Source of the DNA: Tigriopus japonicus
Lineage: Eukaryota > Arthropoda > Copepoda > Harpacticoida > Harpacticidae
NCBI GenBank assembly: GCA_010645155.1
Contig: JAAGOF010000055.1
Span: 824,022 to 888,021 of the forward strand
Direction of reading: 5' to 3'
Length of the DNA: 64,000 bases
The notes under the pieces are model-generated. The model did no database searches, was not told where the DNA came from, and worked only from the letters and a program-made list of their open reading frames with translations. A program made the position numbers and the translations under genes. Numbering within the stretch: position 1 is the stretch's first letter; every line of letters begins with the position of its first letter. This document shows, piece after piece, positions 1-12,432 of the stretch.

Positions 1-3000
1 GTATCTTCGGAGTCAGCTCCATCGTGAGCCACTTCGGGCAAGTCGAAATTTCGCATCATATCCGCCATGGCCTCATACAACACATTCACCGAGTTCCTCA
101 AGGTCTGACCACCAGCCTCTCCTCCGGGTTGACCTCTGCTCGAAATGAAAGGAATCAGAACATTCAATTGAGCTATCATAGAAATTGTGAACGCTTTTTT
201 GCCAATCATCCATGAAAGACTTTTTGAAACGAGCAGGATGTCTATTTACAGCAAAAGTTTCGTTCTCGTCATTCAGGGACAAACATGATAACTGCAAGAG
301 GCTGTTCTTCCATATTCGACAAATTCGCAGTGTTACTCTCTAAATTAATGTTCCCGGACAGGGCGCGAAAAGAGGTTGGTTGCGTTAAATATGCTCTTTG
401 GGAATGAAGCATCTTGACATCTAGACTTGCCCTTGCATGGTCATTTTTCTGATCATGAACATTATTGTTTTCTCTTGAGCTTCTTGGTCTGATGGACTTT
501 TTGAAGCTTCTTGAGTACCGGGTACAGGCCATTGTGGCTAATCTCAAGAACATCCTTCTTTCATGAGCTTCTGCAGTTCCGTCTATTTTGATGGGCCTCC
601 CAAAGATTAAACTTACCCGGCAGCGGCTCCTGCTTGGTCGGTGGCAGGGTTGAAATTGGGCATCATGGATCGGAAGAATAAGCTCAAAGTGTTGGGATCT
701 CCCGCGGGAAATTGCTGGTCCCGCTGATCGCGTTGGGGGTACAAATCGATGCTGTCCGTAGGGGGAAGTGGATCAAAGTTGAGAACCGGGGTTTGGGCCA
801 ATTCCTAGAAGAAGTTGAGGAAACATCTTAGGAGAGGATGTTCAAATCACACTTATCCGGATCCATTGACTAACCATAGGTAGGGAAGTGGTGGCATCAC
901 TGATATCCGACATGATCACGTGGCGATAGACATTCCTCGGTGCACCTTGGTATCGTGTCTTGCGACGCTCTTTGCACTTGACGACGAACTCTTCATTGGC
1001 ATTGATTCTTCTAAGAGCGATTTGGGCGTTTCGCTCCAACCAAGGTAACAATTCGGGCATCTTCCATAAATGAAAGGATCGTCCGATGTACAAATTACAA
1101 AGTAGGGCCAAACCATTAGTTTGACTGGAATGAGACACAATACCGGTATTACATCAACCGGGGGAAAAGGCGCACGATTGAATGACACCAGATTGCTCTA
1201 AATGACATAATACTCATGGCCTGGATTAAAAGAAAAATCAGCCCAACAACTTTGCCTGGTCGAAGTGTGTCGACCAGAAAAAAAGACTTCATCAAAGAGC
1301 TGATAAGAGTTTTTTGCTACTAGGCCGAAGAAAGTAAATTACCTCGTCTCGTCTTCCAAGAAATACGGATGGAGAACAACATTGGAGTCAGCTTCAATAT
1401 TGCATTTATCCAGCAAGGGTCGAAGCATACTGGGGAACATGATAAGCGCAGTTTGGAGCATTTCATCGGCTTTCGTGTAGTCCTTCTCATCAGTCTCGTC
1501 AGCTTGAGCGAAATAAGCGATAGCGATGCTGTAGGCCCAGTTGGGCAATTGCGATAGATTTCGGGTGGGTTCCCATTCGTTGAAGAACTGAATGAGCCAA
1601 TTGTGTTGTTGCGCTCGAATGGCATAAAAGTCGATGAGAAGCAGAATGCCCATGGGATCTGCATCGGGATCGAGGCTAAGAATCAGCTTGCAAAACTCTA
1701 GGGCCGTTCTGTGACAAGCCCTGGATCCCACAAAATGCAGGTGGCGAAACAGGGCTACAAAAATGCACCTAAAGGCAAAAATCGGTAAATAATTAAAACA
1801 GGTCAGATACATGTCGACAGGACGAGAGTAGTTACCGGTTAACTTGGACCCGGTAGTAGAGACGGCAATTGCCCGTGGCCAGATTAAACATGGGATGGAA
1901 TGCGGTTTCAAGAGCGAAAATGCATCGTTCGATCAATTCCGTGGCCATTTGAAGATCTTCTCCCATTCGGGATATGTCACTCAATTGCAACATAGAGTCA
2001 ATATGGAAAGGATGTTGTTGGACGATTTGCTGTAGTGAAGAAATGATATTCAAGTGTTTCAGTGTATTTTGGTGTAATTTTTAGACAGTTTATATATTTT
2101 GTATCGGCTTGAACAAAAATACTTTTGGAAACACTTCATGAATGTCATTACGAGACCATGAGCAAGACAGTTCTGTGACTAGTTCCATGTAGCCACATTA
2201 AATTCGATGAATCTTGAATCAGTTTTAAGTTTTTCAAAGCAACCGATAAACAATAAATGTGTTTTTCAAGACTTGTTTTAGAAATCTCACATTTCATCGA
2301 GTGTTTTGACGCTAAATTCAGCTTTCTTACCACTATGTAGTCGGGGTTCATGCTGTCCACGGCCGCCAAGAACTGTCTTTGAACCTGTTGATACTCGGGA
2401 CTATGGTCAAAAGTAAAGATCTGGTTTCCTTTCACATCCGATTCCACAAACTTCATCGTGAGGCCTGAAACAATTTCCCCCATTTATTAACAAGAACCCA
2501 TCTGATATTTTAAAGAAATGAGACGAACTAACCGGTTCTTCCTGGATTGGGCCAATTGGGCTTGGGTATGACTATGTTGTGGACGTTCCTCAAGGGTGCT
2601 CGATGTCGACCTCCTCCGGCTCTTCGTTGTCGACTAGCCTCCGCTTGCACCACCCGAGATCCAAAGATCTTTTTCATCTCATTCTCAGGATTCAAGTGAC
2701 GATATTCAATGCTCAAAATGGCCCTCGATTTGGGAGCCACTTTGGTCGTAGAGGGCAACTTAGTATTGGGCTGAGGATTTGTCGTTCCCAGCAACTTATT
2801 GACTTCATACACCCCTCGGTCAATTTCATCCTCAAACTAAATGAGACAAAATAATTGAATGATGCTCCTTTAGATAGATAATAAGCATTGATTTACCTCA
2901 TCAGCCTCACTGCTCTTGAGAGGATGGTTCTTGGATCCTCCCGAGGTTGAATTTTGACTGCGTTTCCGGTTCTTCTTCTTTTTCTTCTTCTTGGTGTCTT

Positions 3001-3311
3001 CTCGATGAAGTTGTGACCTCGAGGATTCCGTGCCAAGATCATCGTCCTCCTTGACCTCGGATTCGGATTGGGAATCGGGATTAAGCTGTACAAAAGAAAC
3101 ACAATGCTATGAATTTTCAACTTCTGCCAAACCCATGAAAGTTGTACATACATACCAAATCAAATGGATTGACATTCAATTTTTTTGGCCTCGCGCCTCC
3201 CAAATCGGGGGTAGAGGCTGACAGGTCGTCGTTGCTCTCTTCGGCATTGGGTTCCACCATTGGGATCAAGTCATTTTGACCCTGCAATTTCCTGAGAACA
3301 CGGGAGGACAT
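1..3311 (-). CDS. TCF25: TCF25 (NULP1) homologue, ribosome quality control subunit; 3' end off the window
   Basis: TCF25/Rqc1 belongs to the ribosome quality control complex, which handles nascent chains on stalled 60S subunits with Listerin and NEMF; that role is family knowledge. I joined nine exons: 3156-3311, 2897-3085, 2533-2836, 2331-2464, 1836-2029, 1343-1768, 875-1124, 617-804 and 1-138 (incomplete). All junctions are GT/AG with matching phase. Family blocks appear in order: start MSSRVLRKLQGQ, an acidic and Lys-rich low-complexity segment, IEYRHLNPENEMKKIFG, FTFDHSPEYQQVQRQFL, FHIDSMLQLSD, RTALEFCKLILSLDPDADP, NLSQLPNWAYSIAIAYF, APRNVYRHVIMSDI, FDPLPPTDS, and FFRSMMPNF. About 660 residues are seen, against roughly 676 in the human protein, so only a short C-terminal tail is missing. 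It is divergent from the KIAA1143 homologue, with 534 bp between start codons. Confidence 0.93.
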
Positions 3312-3845
3312 GTTCTCAATTCTGATTCGACTCAGGTAGTCCTACAAATTTAGCTCCTTGAGATTGTTTCGCAACACGCATGCACGAAATCGCTCTTCTA
3401 GGTCATCAGCTGGACGTCGAGCTCCAATCAACAGGGAGGGAAACTCGAAATATACCAAGGACTGACAAATAAAATAATATAACAATGATGGAATGAAATC
3501 TAAGAGAATGGAAAAGTTTAAGCAGAATCAAAGGAATTTTGATATGACTTCAGAAATGATGATACCTTTGCTTTACTTTTAAAACGAAAATTCCGGTTGT
3601 TTCGAGGGTAATCGCCGAGATTATTATTTGGTAGTCGGACATTTATTGACTTTTATATTCCAGATATACCTCAGTGACAAATAAAATAATATTTTCTACA
3701 AGTTTTGTTGATTCCTGCAAAGAAATGTAATTTTCTACAGTCACCCTGAAAAAGGATTCATGTACAGCAACAAATTTGCCGCCTTCTGAAAGAGATTAAG
3801 GGAAAATCGCCGATATCTGTTTCGCACTATTCCAAACACGTAATC

Positions 3846-4443
3846 ATGTCCGGCCGCAAATTTGGCGGTGGTGCTGGTGGAAGTAAGGCCTCCTCCAACC
3901 TTCAATACACTAAGAACGAGCCAAGTTTCTTAAGAAAACTCAAGGCTCAAGTGGGTTACAAGGACGAATCCGCCAATTTAGAAGACAAGGTACTTTTATA
4001 ATTTAGTCTATTTGTCATCTGCCTTAGCATATATTTGATTTTAGATCCAAGATCCCAATGCAGGACTAGATGACGATGATGTTCGAGATGATAAAGACGA
4101 TGAACAACCCACGGTTGTGGTTTTAAAGGAAGGTGATCTTACTGCCGAAGAAGCGGAGGCTTTGGCTCGCGGAGAAGAGATTCACTCAGGTAGATATCGA
4201 AATTAAATGGTTTTGAGCAATGAGAGATGTTAATATTTTTGGACTGTTTTAGATGTTCCACCTGCGGATGGTCGGGTTTTGTTTAGGAGGCCAAAAAAGA
4301 GAGACATTGGGGCCTCTGAAAAGGATGAGCACAAGGATAGTGCGAACTCAACGAAAGTCTCTTCGGATAAGAGTCAAAGCAAAAAAGTGAAGAGTAGTCT
4401 ATTATCATTTGGTGAAGAAGACGAGGAAGAAGATGATGATTAA
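3846..4443 (+). CDS. KIAA1143 homologue, small acidic protein of unknown function
   Basis: Three exons: 3846-3989, 4045-4189 and 4253-4443, all GT/AG, closing into a frame of 159 residues. The N-terminus is basic and Gly-rich (MSGRKFGGGAGG). A block EPSFLRKLKAQVGYKDE matches the KIAA1143 pattern 'AFLxRFKExVGY'. It is followed by DEQPTVVVLKEGDLTAEE, PPADGRVLFRRPKKR and the C-terminal SSLLSFGEEDEEEDDD, all in the family order. The function of KIAA1143 is not established, and nothing here suggests a catalytic site. The gene is divergent from TCF25. It is convergent with the M28 peptidase gene, and the two stop codons are only 21 bp apart, so the transcripts must overlap or end very tightly. Confidence 0.88.
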
Positions 4444-4464
4444 CAGTTCAGTGAAGCGTGTATT

Positions 4465-6219
4465 TCAGGTTTGAAAGATCATCATGGCCTTGACGGTCAG
4501 AATGAGAGTGAGAAAATGGCACTGAACAGATATTTGAGTGGCCTTTCCTGTGGTAGAGAAGCCGAACTTGGGTGTTCGTGGAGGACACGTGGCTTTGGTG
4601 ATGTCCAATGTTGTGTCTAGAACGGCTTGGATAGTGTGTGCATAAAACTCATAATTAGAGAATCTGGCCTTGAAGCCGTTTCTGACAGAATCACATGGAC
4701 TGTGGTAGCACTCTTGCATTTGACCTCGATCAGGACCTGTCAAATATACGAAGGAATGAGAGTTTCTCAACAGTGCCAATGATTCACTTCGATTTGAAAC
4801 TGTTCCCATTACCTGTGTCCGTGAGGAGAATGGCGTCGAAAGACTTGATCTTTGAGTGAGCTTCCGTTGCCGGGAACCAAAAACGGCTGTGATCACTTCG
4901 AAGAAAATTGACAAACTCAATTATCTCTTCTCGCTTTGGCACCTTCTGACTGAACTTGAGATCACTTGGAACAAAGTGAAACACATCTGACGTCTCCTGG
5001 CGATTCCAATAACGTTCAAACTTCTTCAATAGAACGTCATCAAAGCTCCTTCGGCTGTAAGCAGTGAGATAATCACCAGTGAAGTTCTTGCTTTCCAAGT
5101 ATGATTTGACCCTGGGCAATAAATCCGGGTAAGGCAGCAATTGACTATTCAGGGAAGAGTTGTAATTCAGCATGGTGTCCATGATGATGGCTCCTGAGCT
5201 AGACGTCTGTCCATACTTTGTCATATGGGGCAGCAATAGCTTCTGAACAAATTCCAAACTGCCCTGACTCCCAACTTCTTCCATGTCAAATGTCACAAAC
5301 ATGATCGAGTGCGTGAGTCTACATTTGGCAGAGCTCAAAATCTTGGCCACTTCTAACACAGCCACGACACCTATTGCAAAAACAATCATAAATTATGACA
5401 TTAATCGCTTTGTATTTGTATTTTCTTAGAAGTTTCTATCATTAGTAGTGTATACCCGATCCATTGTCGTTATATCCATCCGAGTTTGGCACGGTGTCCC
5501 AATGTGCCCCCAAGATTAAAATCTTATCCTCAGGGGTGCCATAATTTGCTCCAGGGTAGATTCCAACAATATTGGTGCCGGTAGGCACACCTCCCACCAT
5601 GTTTTTAAAGAACTGAATAGGAAAACAAAGCCTTAATGAACGGAGTGAATTGCTTTTGCAACGAAGAACTTTTGCAATGAGCGGTTTCGTTTAGAAAAGA
5701 GAAAGTGCTTCTTAATGTTCTGCATCTCAAAACTTCGAACTATGATTGGCCTTCGGGATAGATGCAACAATGCTTTGTGGTTGAGATTACCATATCATGG
5801 AACTGAGTTGGTTGAAAGGATTGGACACCAGTGAGGAGACCGTGAATTATGAAGCTCCTAGAAATGTAATCTGCCACCAAATCCCTGTAATTTTGAGCGC
5901 TCGTGTGACTTCTTGGGACTGAGAACACGTTGCTCAACACCAATTTGAGTCTCTGTGGTATTGGTTTGAGACTCGAATCTTTTTTCCTACCAAACGTTTC
6001 CTCCATTTTAGACTCCAAGCTGAAACGAAATGATTAAAGGTAGTAAATATGACGATTTAAGCTCCGTCATTCGTCGTTTGCTCACTTGAAAATGGTGCCC
6101 AATTGACCATCCAAAGTGCTCATGTTCTGGTACTGCTCTTTCACATCCACAATTTGAAGATGATCCTCATGAAGAGATTTCAACCTAGTCACGAAGTACT
6201 CGTCAGTCACAAAATGCTT
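4465..6219 (-). CDS. M28-family zinc metallopeptidase (aminopeptidase-like), 5' end unresolved
   Basis: Exons supported by phase: 6086-6219, 5791-6019, 5456-5612, 4813-5370 and a last exon from about 4737 to the stop at 4465. Metal-ligand motifs of the M28 fold are present in order: GAHWDTVPNSDGYNDNGSG (His and Asp of 'HxD', then the bridging Asp), FDMEEVGSQGS (the catalytic and ligand Glu pair), LLTDTG (Asp) and ECYHSPCDS (last His). M28 enzymes use two zinc ions and usually cleave N-terminal residues or act on peptides outside the cell; the substrate cannot be read here. The exon at 6086-6219 begins KHFVTDEYFVTRLKSL and is too far in to be the start. A signal-peptide exon at 9039-9217 is a likely first exon. 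One linking exon may begin at 6439 (phase fits), but its donor is unclear. Confidence 0.8.
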
Positions 6220-6330
6220 CTCATGCCAAGTGCAAAAAAATGTGCCCTAGATCTTTTTTTGTCTTGCATTATGTTCAAAAGAAAACGAAAATGGTTTTGA
6301 TGTCATGCATGTTCAAGCATTTTGTGACCT
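6206..6330. repeat. Short inverted repeat in the M28 gene
   Basis: GTCACAAAATGCTT near 6207-6220 reappears inverted (AAGCATTTTGTGAC) near 6316-6329. The left arm overlaps the 5' part of the exon at 6086-6219. It could fold in the pre-mRNA close to the acceptor of that exon. Confidence 0.5.
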
Positions 6331-6998
6331 CTTCTCTAATGATTGGGAATCGTTTTTGGGATGGGCGTTCTCCTGGAGAAGAATACTCTTGGAATCCATC
6401 ACAAATTTCACTGCCGGAAGGTTTGAGGAAACATCATACCTGTAATTATAATAACAATAGGAGCATTTCAATAACGTTCAATAGACGGCTTAAGATGTTT
6501 TTAATTGATTACTTAGTCAGTGAAAATCTGGAGATCGATTATAACTGGCAGTTGGAAATTCAGTGCTAACGATTCTTTTGGACGGTTTCACACGTACGTC
6601 ATTCTTGTTTTATTCAAATGGTTGTTTTCTTTAGATGAATACGATTGTTAAACCAATGAAATTCAATTGAATAGGGTTGAAGCAGAAATATTTTTCCTTT
6701 CAACAAACCTCTTTTCAGATTTGTCTCCTTTAAACGATAGATTTTTGGCAAGGCCGAAAATCGTACGGTTTCGGAAAAGATGTTCAAGGATTGCTTGAAA
6801 TCCAGGGTCGATCTGATTCGTCCACATTGAACAGAAAAATAGACATACAAAAAGGTTGATGTCCATTTATATGTAAATCAACAGATGGTTTCATTAATAC
6901 CCATTGAACTGTTTCCTTCGGGCTTATGGTTGCCAAATTGAATCAAACGTTTAATGGTTTGAAAGGGCAAACGATCTCGTAGAATATATTTTGTCATT

Positions 6999-7176
6999 NN
7001 NNNNNNNNNNNNNNNNNNNNNNNNNNNNNNNNNNNNNNNNNNNNNNNNNNNNNNNNNNNNNNNNNNNNNNNNNNNNNNNNNNNNNNNNNNNNNNNNNNNN
7101 NNNNNNNNNNNNNNNNNNNNNNNNNNNNNNNNNNNNNNNNNNNNNNNNNNNNNNNNNNNNNNNNNNNNNNNNNNNN
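6999..7176. other. Assembly gap (178 N)
   Basis: A run of N from 6999 to 7176. Any reading frame across it is artificial. The gap lies in the presumed first intron of the M28 gene. The sequence on either side (about 6450-6998 and 7177-9030) is AT-rich and shows no convincing exon. Confidence 0.99.
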
Positions 7177-9038
7177 CGCTATGTCAATTATCTATTGGTC
7201 TTGGATTTTGACGATACATTCCTGAAGATATCTTGTGATCTTTATCCTCGAGGTGTGGATTTCATGGGCTCACCATCTTGGGGGCCGAGTCTGCATTCTG
7301 GTCACCTGAGGTAAAATTGTAAACAGTGGCAAATTTCCCTTCCTTCAATTTTCACTTTCGTGCCATTTTGTAGGCATGACTAGAGCGTGACAAGCTACTA
7401 GCCTCCTCTTGCTTCTGAACACCAGAAAATCACCAATGTTTCAGAGGGACAATCAATTTGATACACATGGCTGGGTGGAGTTAGCTCTTTCGTGTTGATA
7501 TGATTGACTGTTATGGTGTTTCTTTGGCCAAGTTCCTGTTATCACGACGGTTATGGTCGACGTCCAAGGGTTGAAACACGCATATCTCCATCAATTCTAA
7601 GACTTCTTATTGTGCAATGTCCAGCCAAGCAAGGCGCAAAATCATTGGAGAGCAACGGTGCCAACTTTCTATGACTAACGTTTCAGCTCTGTCCGTTTCC
7701 CTATGTTCACTATTATGCCCCGATGATTATGATGATGAAGAAAAGCGGATCTAAGCAGATTTTCAGAAATCGGTTTAGAAATGGATCGTTAGTAGAATGA
7801 GATCAAGGTGTTCATTGGCATTTGTTTCTTTTATTTGCTGCTATTTTCAAAACGTGGAAAGGAAAATTTGGCCAAATATAGTTTCTTGAACAAAAATGAA
7901 TGTACATGGTAAAAGGATGTTTGAGAAGGAGGCTCAAATTCTGCGTCAATTCTTTCTTTGTTCAAAGCGTCTGTTAAGGTGGATAACGTTCTTCCCACTT
8001 TTCTTTCATTTTGGCTCAATTTAATTATACAAAAATGTGTTTATAACTATCAATTTATATTTAATTTCATACTTAATCATTAGATATTCGCATTAATGAA
8101 CCAGTTTTCAAAGAATTGCCGTCAGTAAAGATTGAAGACGACTGGAATAAAACGGGGGCATTTCAGCTCACAAAATGCAATTTTAGCTGCCAAATGGGAT
8201 AATAAAAAGGGAGAGAATAACCCAAAGCGAATAGCAAGTCATTGGCAAAATTTGTTCGTGTGTGCTTTTAAGCATCAGTGATCCATTTTTTAGAGTGAGA
8301 AAAAAAGTTTTTTTCCAAACCTAAAGTTTGTCAGGATTTTGATCCAAATTAGTCTCAATTTTAAGTGATTAATTTTGAGGTTGTCAACGTTGGAATTCAT
8401 TCCGGTTGAGATGCTTAAGATTCTTTCCCTTGGAATATCAAAAGAAATTCAGAGCCGTTCTAGAACCAGAAATGATGAATCATTTTCAGCAAAATGATGT
8501 AAATATAAGCACATTCACCCGTACCTAAAACGTACTACGCTTGTTTTCTTGTTGAGCGACAATCAAGCTCGAACTTCTCATTATCTCAGATAAATGTCTA
8601 TTTCTTCTTCAAAAAAGACTCCAAATTTACAGGTAGAAATTTTCAATAGGTGATAGTACCATCACTACTTCAATTCACACTGACACAACACGGAAATACC
8701 TAGAAAATTGTAGTACCTCCACAACCGGAACTAAATCAGAAATTATGGTCAAATGAGGTTTCAAAGAGTGCTGTAATGTTAGAACCTACGAAGCTGGATG
8801 TAATTACCGTTGAGAAAATAGTTTGTTTTGACTGACATATCTTTAGAATTCAGTTTGGCTTTTAATATTAACAAGATAACCATCAGAAAATTGAAAAGGG
8901 GTGTGTGTCAACAGTTTCTCAAAGGGTATTGGAATCTGGTAAACATTTTTAGGACGTAGACTTAGCAGATTTCGATTGAAATTTCATCGTATCGGCCAAG
9001 AAGCCTCTTCTTTTGGAGTTTAATTTTTCAATACTCAC

Positions 9039-9217
9039 ATATAATCAGAGAAATATTCGTCAATGTAGTTTTCAACTAACAATCGCCGGGCCTCAGGATC
9101 CAAATCTTTCTCGGTCAAGTACAATGTAGTGGTGCTAACAGATTTGTCTTGACTATCGATGCCACTTCCCAAAATAACAAGCATCGACACCGTTACAATT
9201 AATCGTGCCTCCGTCAT
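9039..9217 (-). CDS. Probable signal-peptide first exon, likely of the M28 peptidase
   Basis: An ATG at 9217 opens 59 codons that end at a good donor (GTGAGTATTG) in phase 2. The product starts MTEARLIVTVSMLVILGSG, a typical hydrophobic signal peptide. It continues into an acidic, helical-looking stretch (DPEARRLLVENYIDEYF). No complete gene lies between here and the M28 core on the same strand. A candidate acceptor at 6440-6441 accepts phase 2 and gives an open frame (MYDVSSNLPAVKF...). The roughly 2.6-kb intron would span the assembly gap. The link to the peptidase is inference; the exon could belong to an independent short secreted peptide. Confidence 0.45.
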
Positions 9218-9229
9218 TATAACACTCAC

Positions 9230-11598
9230 ATAAAAGGGGAAACTAAAACTGTTTTAGTCGGACATTGTTTGCCAACCACTTTCGTATCGTTTCCGAATCC
9301 TATCCAATGGGTTTCCCACACACACAAACACCGAGAACAAGCACAGCTATTCGGAAACGGGAAGAGGGACTCACTCACTCACGAGGGAGATCTGAACGCT
9401 GGGAGGATCTTTTGTTGACTGAGAAGCTTTGATGGTGGGGAACAGAGCACAAGAAGATCGAGCGTACTTTTCCACCACGCTTACCAAGACGAAACGAGAC
9501 AATCTCCGGGTAAAAACAGCTAAGAAACTCGGGGCGTTTTTTGATTTGGTCAATGTTACATACAATAGTAGTGTACGTACGTACATCAGATGGTTCTTTG
9601 TCCGTTTGTCGGGGTGGAAATGAAAGTTGTGTCACAACCGATATATTGTCCGAGACACTTGTGCTTTTTATTGACGATGGCGTATTGTAATCTTTGAACA
9701 AATGAGATAATGAAGTGAGTTTCGTCAGATTAGGACCCCGGTTCTGAATGAAAAATGTGCAGTTAAGTAAATAAATGTTGGCGATATTGGTTATTCAAAA
9801 AGTGTGTCACACTTTTTGATCGACAGCATTTTCGATCGCGGAGATACCTATTGACACATTACGTGGTCATGTAAATTATTTGCAAAAAAGACCCAAAATG
9901 ATTAGTTATAAGAGTTGTTTTAACTTTTCAGTCGTTAAAATGAGGATAACCTACAGGGAAGTCGATAATTGACATTCCTGGATTTTAGCAATAATTTCAG
10001 ACAAAAACGAGATGCCAAAGCGACTTTTTGGTAAAAGTAATAGAAATAGTAGGGATGTTTGCCTAATACTTTGTTTTTTTCGTTTAAGCAATTTTGTCGC
10101 TTTTAGGCTTTAAATGTGCGGTTAAAGCTAGGACGATTTTTTAGAATAGAGTGTACGTAATTTTTGCGTGAGAGCCACCACTAGATACAAAATCATAATT
10201 TCAAAAAAAAAAGGATCAACTTCACCAATACTAGCTTCAAGTACTGTATATCTAAAGATCTTTCCTTCAACTGATATTTCTTCAACATTTATGTGCCGAT
10301 ATGGTGTTACGAGTAATTCGTTGTTTGCCATGGGAAACGTAATTAAAAAGGGAAATCCATTCTAAAGTTACGAAAAAATCAATGATTATAATAGAGAGTG
10401 TATTTCTGCACTGGATCCATTTTCAAGTAATAGACATATTTTTTTGATTGTGTTTTGGTGATTTTACAATACTTCCATAACAGCTAAGGTAAACGTTGAA
10501 GAAATCGTCTTGGTATTGGAACTGTTTTCCAAGGTAAACTCTGAGGACAAAGTTTGCAACCACACCCCTAACTACTACTTAAAAGAAAAATGTCAGAGTT
10601 TGCAGCAATACACTAAGTAAAACCCTTTGTCATACGCACCCCTAGATAAAGAAAAAAAAACCTTGAGATTGGCTAACACATGACAAAAGAGCAATGTAAA
10701 GAAAAGCTACATTTTTGTCACCTAGATGGCTTTCACACAAGTCAACACACCTCATAGTTGAACTCAAGTTGACTCAAACTATGAAGAAGATGAAGATATG
10801 AAATCAATTATAAGATCCAAGCCGCAATTTTTGCGGCGAGTTTAAGATGAGGATCGCTCTGATCCTGTCCAGATGCGATTTCTACAATGGGTAGTAAATT
10901 AACAAAACAAAAGAATGACCAGAAGAGAGCATGATCACGCAAAAGGGAGCCTAGCAGTCTCCTTGGTGGGTGCAAATGTTTATGGACTTTTCAATAAACA
11001 AAACGAGAAATTATCGGAGAAGGGTTTTACTTAATTTTTGACTCGTTGATAGATAATAATGATGATGGTGTTTATTCAGGGACTCAGGTTTACAATTGAA
11101 AATAAGAAATATAATGGTTATATTTCTAAAAAAGATACCCTAAGGTCGACCCATTCACCTACTGGCTTGTTGTTGCGAGAAACCTTGACCAGATACGCCC
11201 CTTCTCGCCAAAGTACCTTCCCGAACCTTGTCCTCTACTCCGTTCATAAGTACTGATGAGGTTCAATCTGATTTCAATCGATTCAATCTTTTGGGACTGC
11301 CATTAATGCAATTGGTCTTTTTCAAATTACAGTGTGAAAAATCTTTGCTAAATTTTGATGGCACCCCTGGTCTGAAGGCTCCAAAAACAGGGTGGTTTTT
11401 TTTGGATATCGTCTTTCAGCGAAGGCATTTTTCGTAGAAGTGGCAAATGTACAATTTTGTGTGAAGTGGCTGTAACAACGAAGTAGTATCGACAACGATA
11501 TAATATAAATATGATTGAACAGATTGAAAACCAGATTGATCTCTATCAATATTCATAAAAAAATTTGGGCTGCTTTGATGGCAGGAAAAACAATCCTA
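9230..11598. other. Gene-free AT-rich intergenic sequence
   Basis: No open frame here resembles a known protein and none has convincing splice sites. There is a perfect small hairpin at 9796-9818 (11-bp arms, 1-nt loop). Otherwise only poly-A/T tracts are visible. Confidence 0.6.
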
Positions 11599-11929
11599 TA
11601 GGGCAATTGAAGTGTGGCTTTGTTCTGCCTTTTCTTGGAGTGAGAGTGTGGACAAGTGTCACGAACAGCTCATGCCGTGCAAGCACTTATAAAGAGACAA
11701 AATTTGGTATAATTCAAGACTTTTTGCAAAATATGTTGCATTGATGAGTTGTCGGAATGTACCAATGCTTTAGCTACATCAAATGACGCATTCTGTTACA
11801 AATTTGACACATTTGCTTAAGTTATTATGAGTTTTTTTACGTCTCAAGCATGGTGCGAGCTAACCGTGAGGCTTGTCGACGCTTTCGCTCCATGAAAAGG
11901 CACAACAATGCCATACTTAAATTGCCCTA
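11599..11929. mobile_element. MITE with about 60-bp terminal inverted repeats and TA target duplication
   Basis: The left end starts TAGGGCAATTGAAGTGTGGC and the right end, read inverted, starts TAGGGCAATTTAAGTATGGC. The arms stay similar for about 60 bp (11599-11658 against 11870-11929). TA dinucleotides flank both ends (11597-11598 and 11930-11931), as expected of Tc1/mariner-type insertion. The 331-bp element has no coding capacity and is non-autonomous. The superfamily is inferred only from the TA flanks. Confidence 0.7.
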
Positions 11930-12135
11930 TACTCTACAACCGGTTGAATAGGCGTTGGTGATTATCCCGGTTAGATATAGGGACCATCCCTTTGTCTACT
12001 TAAGTATTGATTCTGCTTTGATTTTATTTTCTGAAACGATGATGTTCCAGGAATTTGGCAGAACATAAGACGGTAGTCGTTGGCACCAAGTTAATAGAGC
12101 ATGAGGTAAGTTAAAAAGTATGGTCCCTCCTCTAA

Positions 12136-12432
12136 TCAATTTGTTAGAAAACGTAATAATAACTTCTGGCATGGCACAGCGAATACAATTAAACATGAAT
12201 TTAAGTAATTTACTTTCACAAGATCTGGAATTTTAAATTTCCTCCAACTTTTACAAACTTGACTAGTATGAGTTCTTGATTTAGCACCAATCAGCCTTTT
12301 TGTCATACACAGGGTAAATGTAACTTTCGTATTCGAAATGTGCATTAGTCTTACATTTTCTTTCCAGTTTAAATTGTCGTCAATATTAAGGCCTAACAAT
12401 TTGACGGATTTGTCAGGGTGTTTAAAAACCAT
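12136..12432 (-). mobile_element. Possible degenerate LINE reverse-transcriptase C-terminal fragment
   Basis: An open frame of 98 codons contains VKLLGLNIDDNLNWKENV, which resembles the segment 'xKxLGVxIDxxLxWxxHI' that follows the RT palm in many jockey/R1/CR1-type LINE proteins. No YxDD motif or endonuclease is visible around it. It is short and could be coincidental, so I treat it as a relic. Confidence 0.4.

Noticed and set aside
6991..7314. Open frame across the N run
   Set aside because: More than half is gap sequence; the rest has no similarity or splice context.
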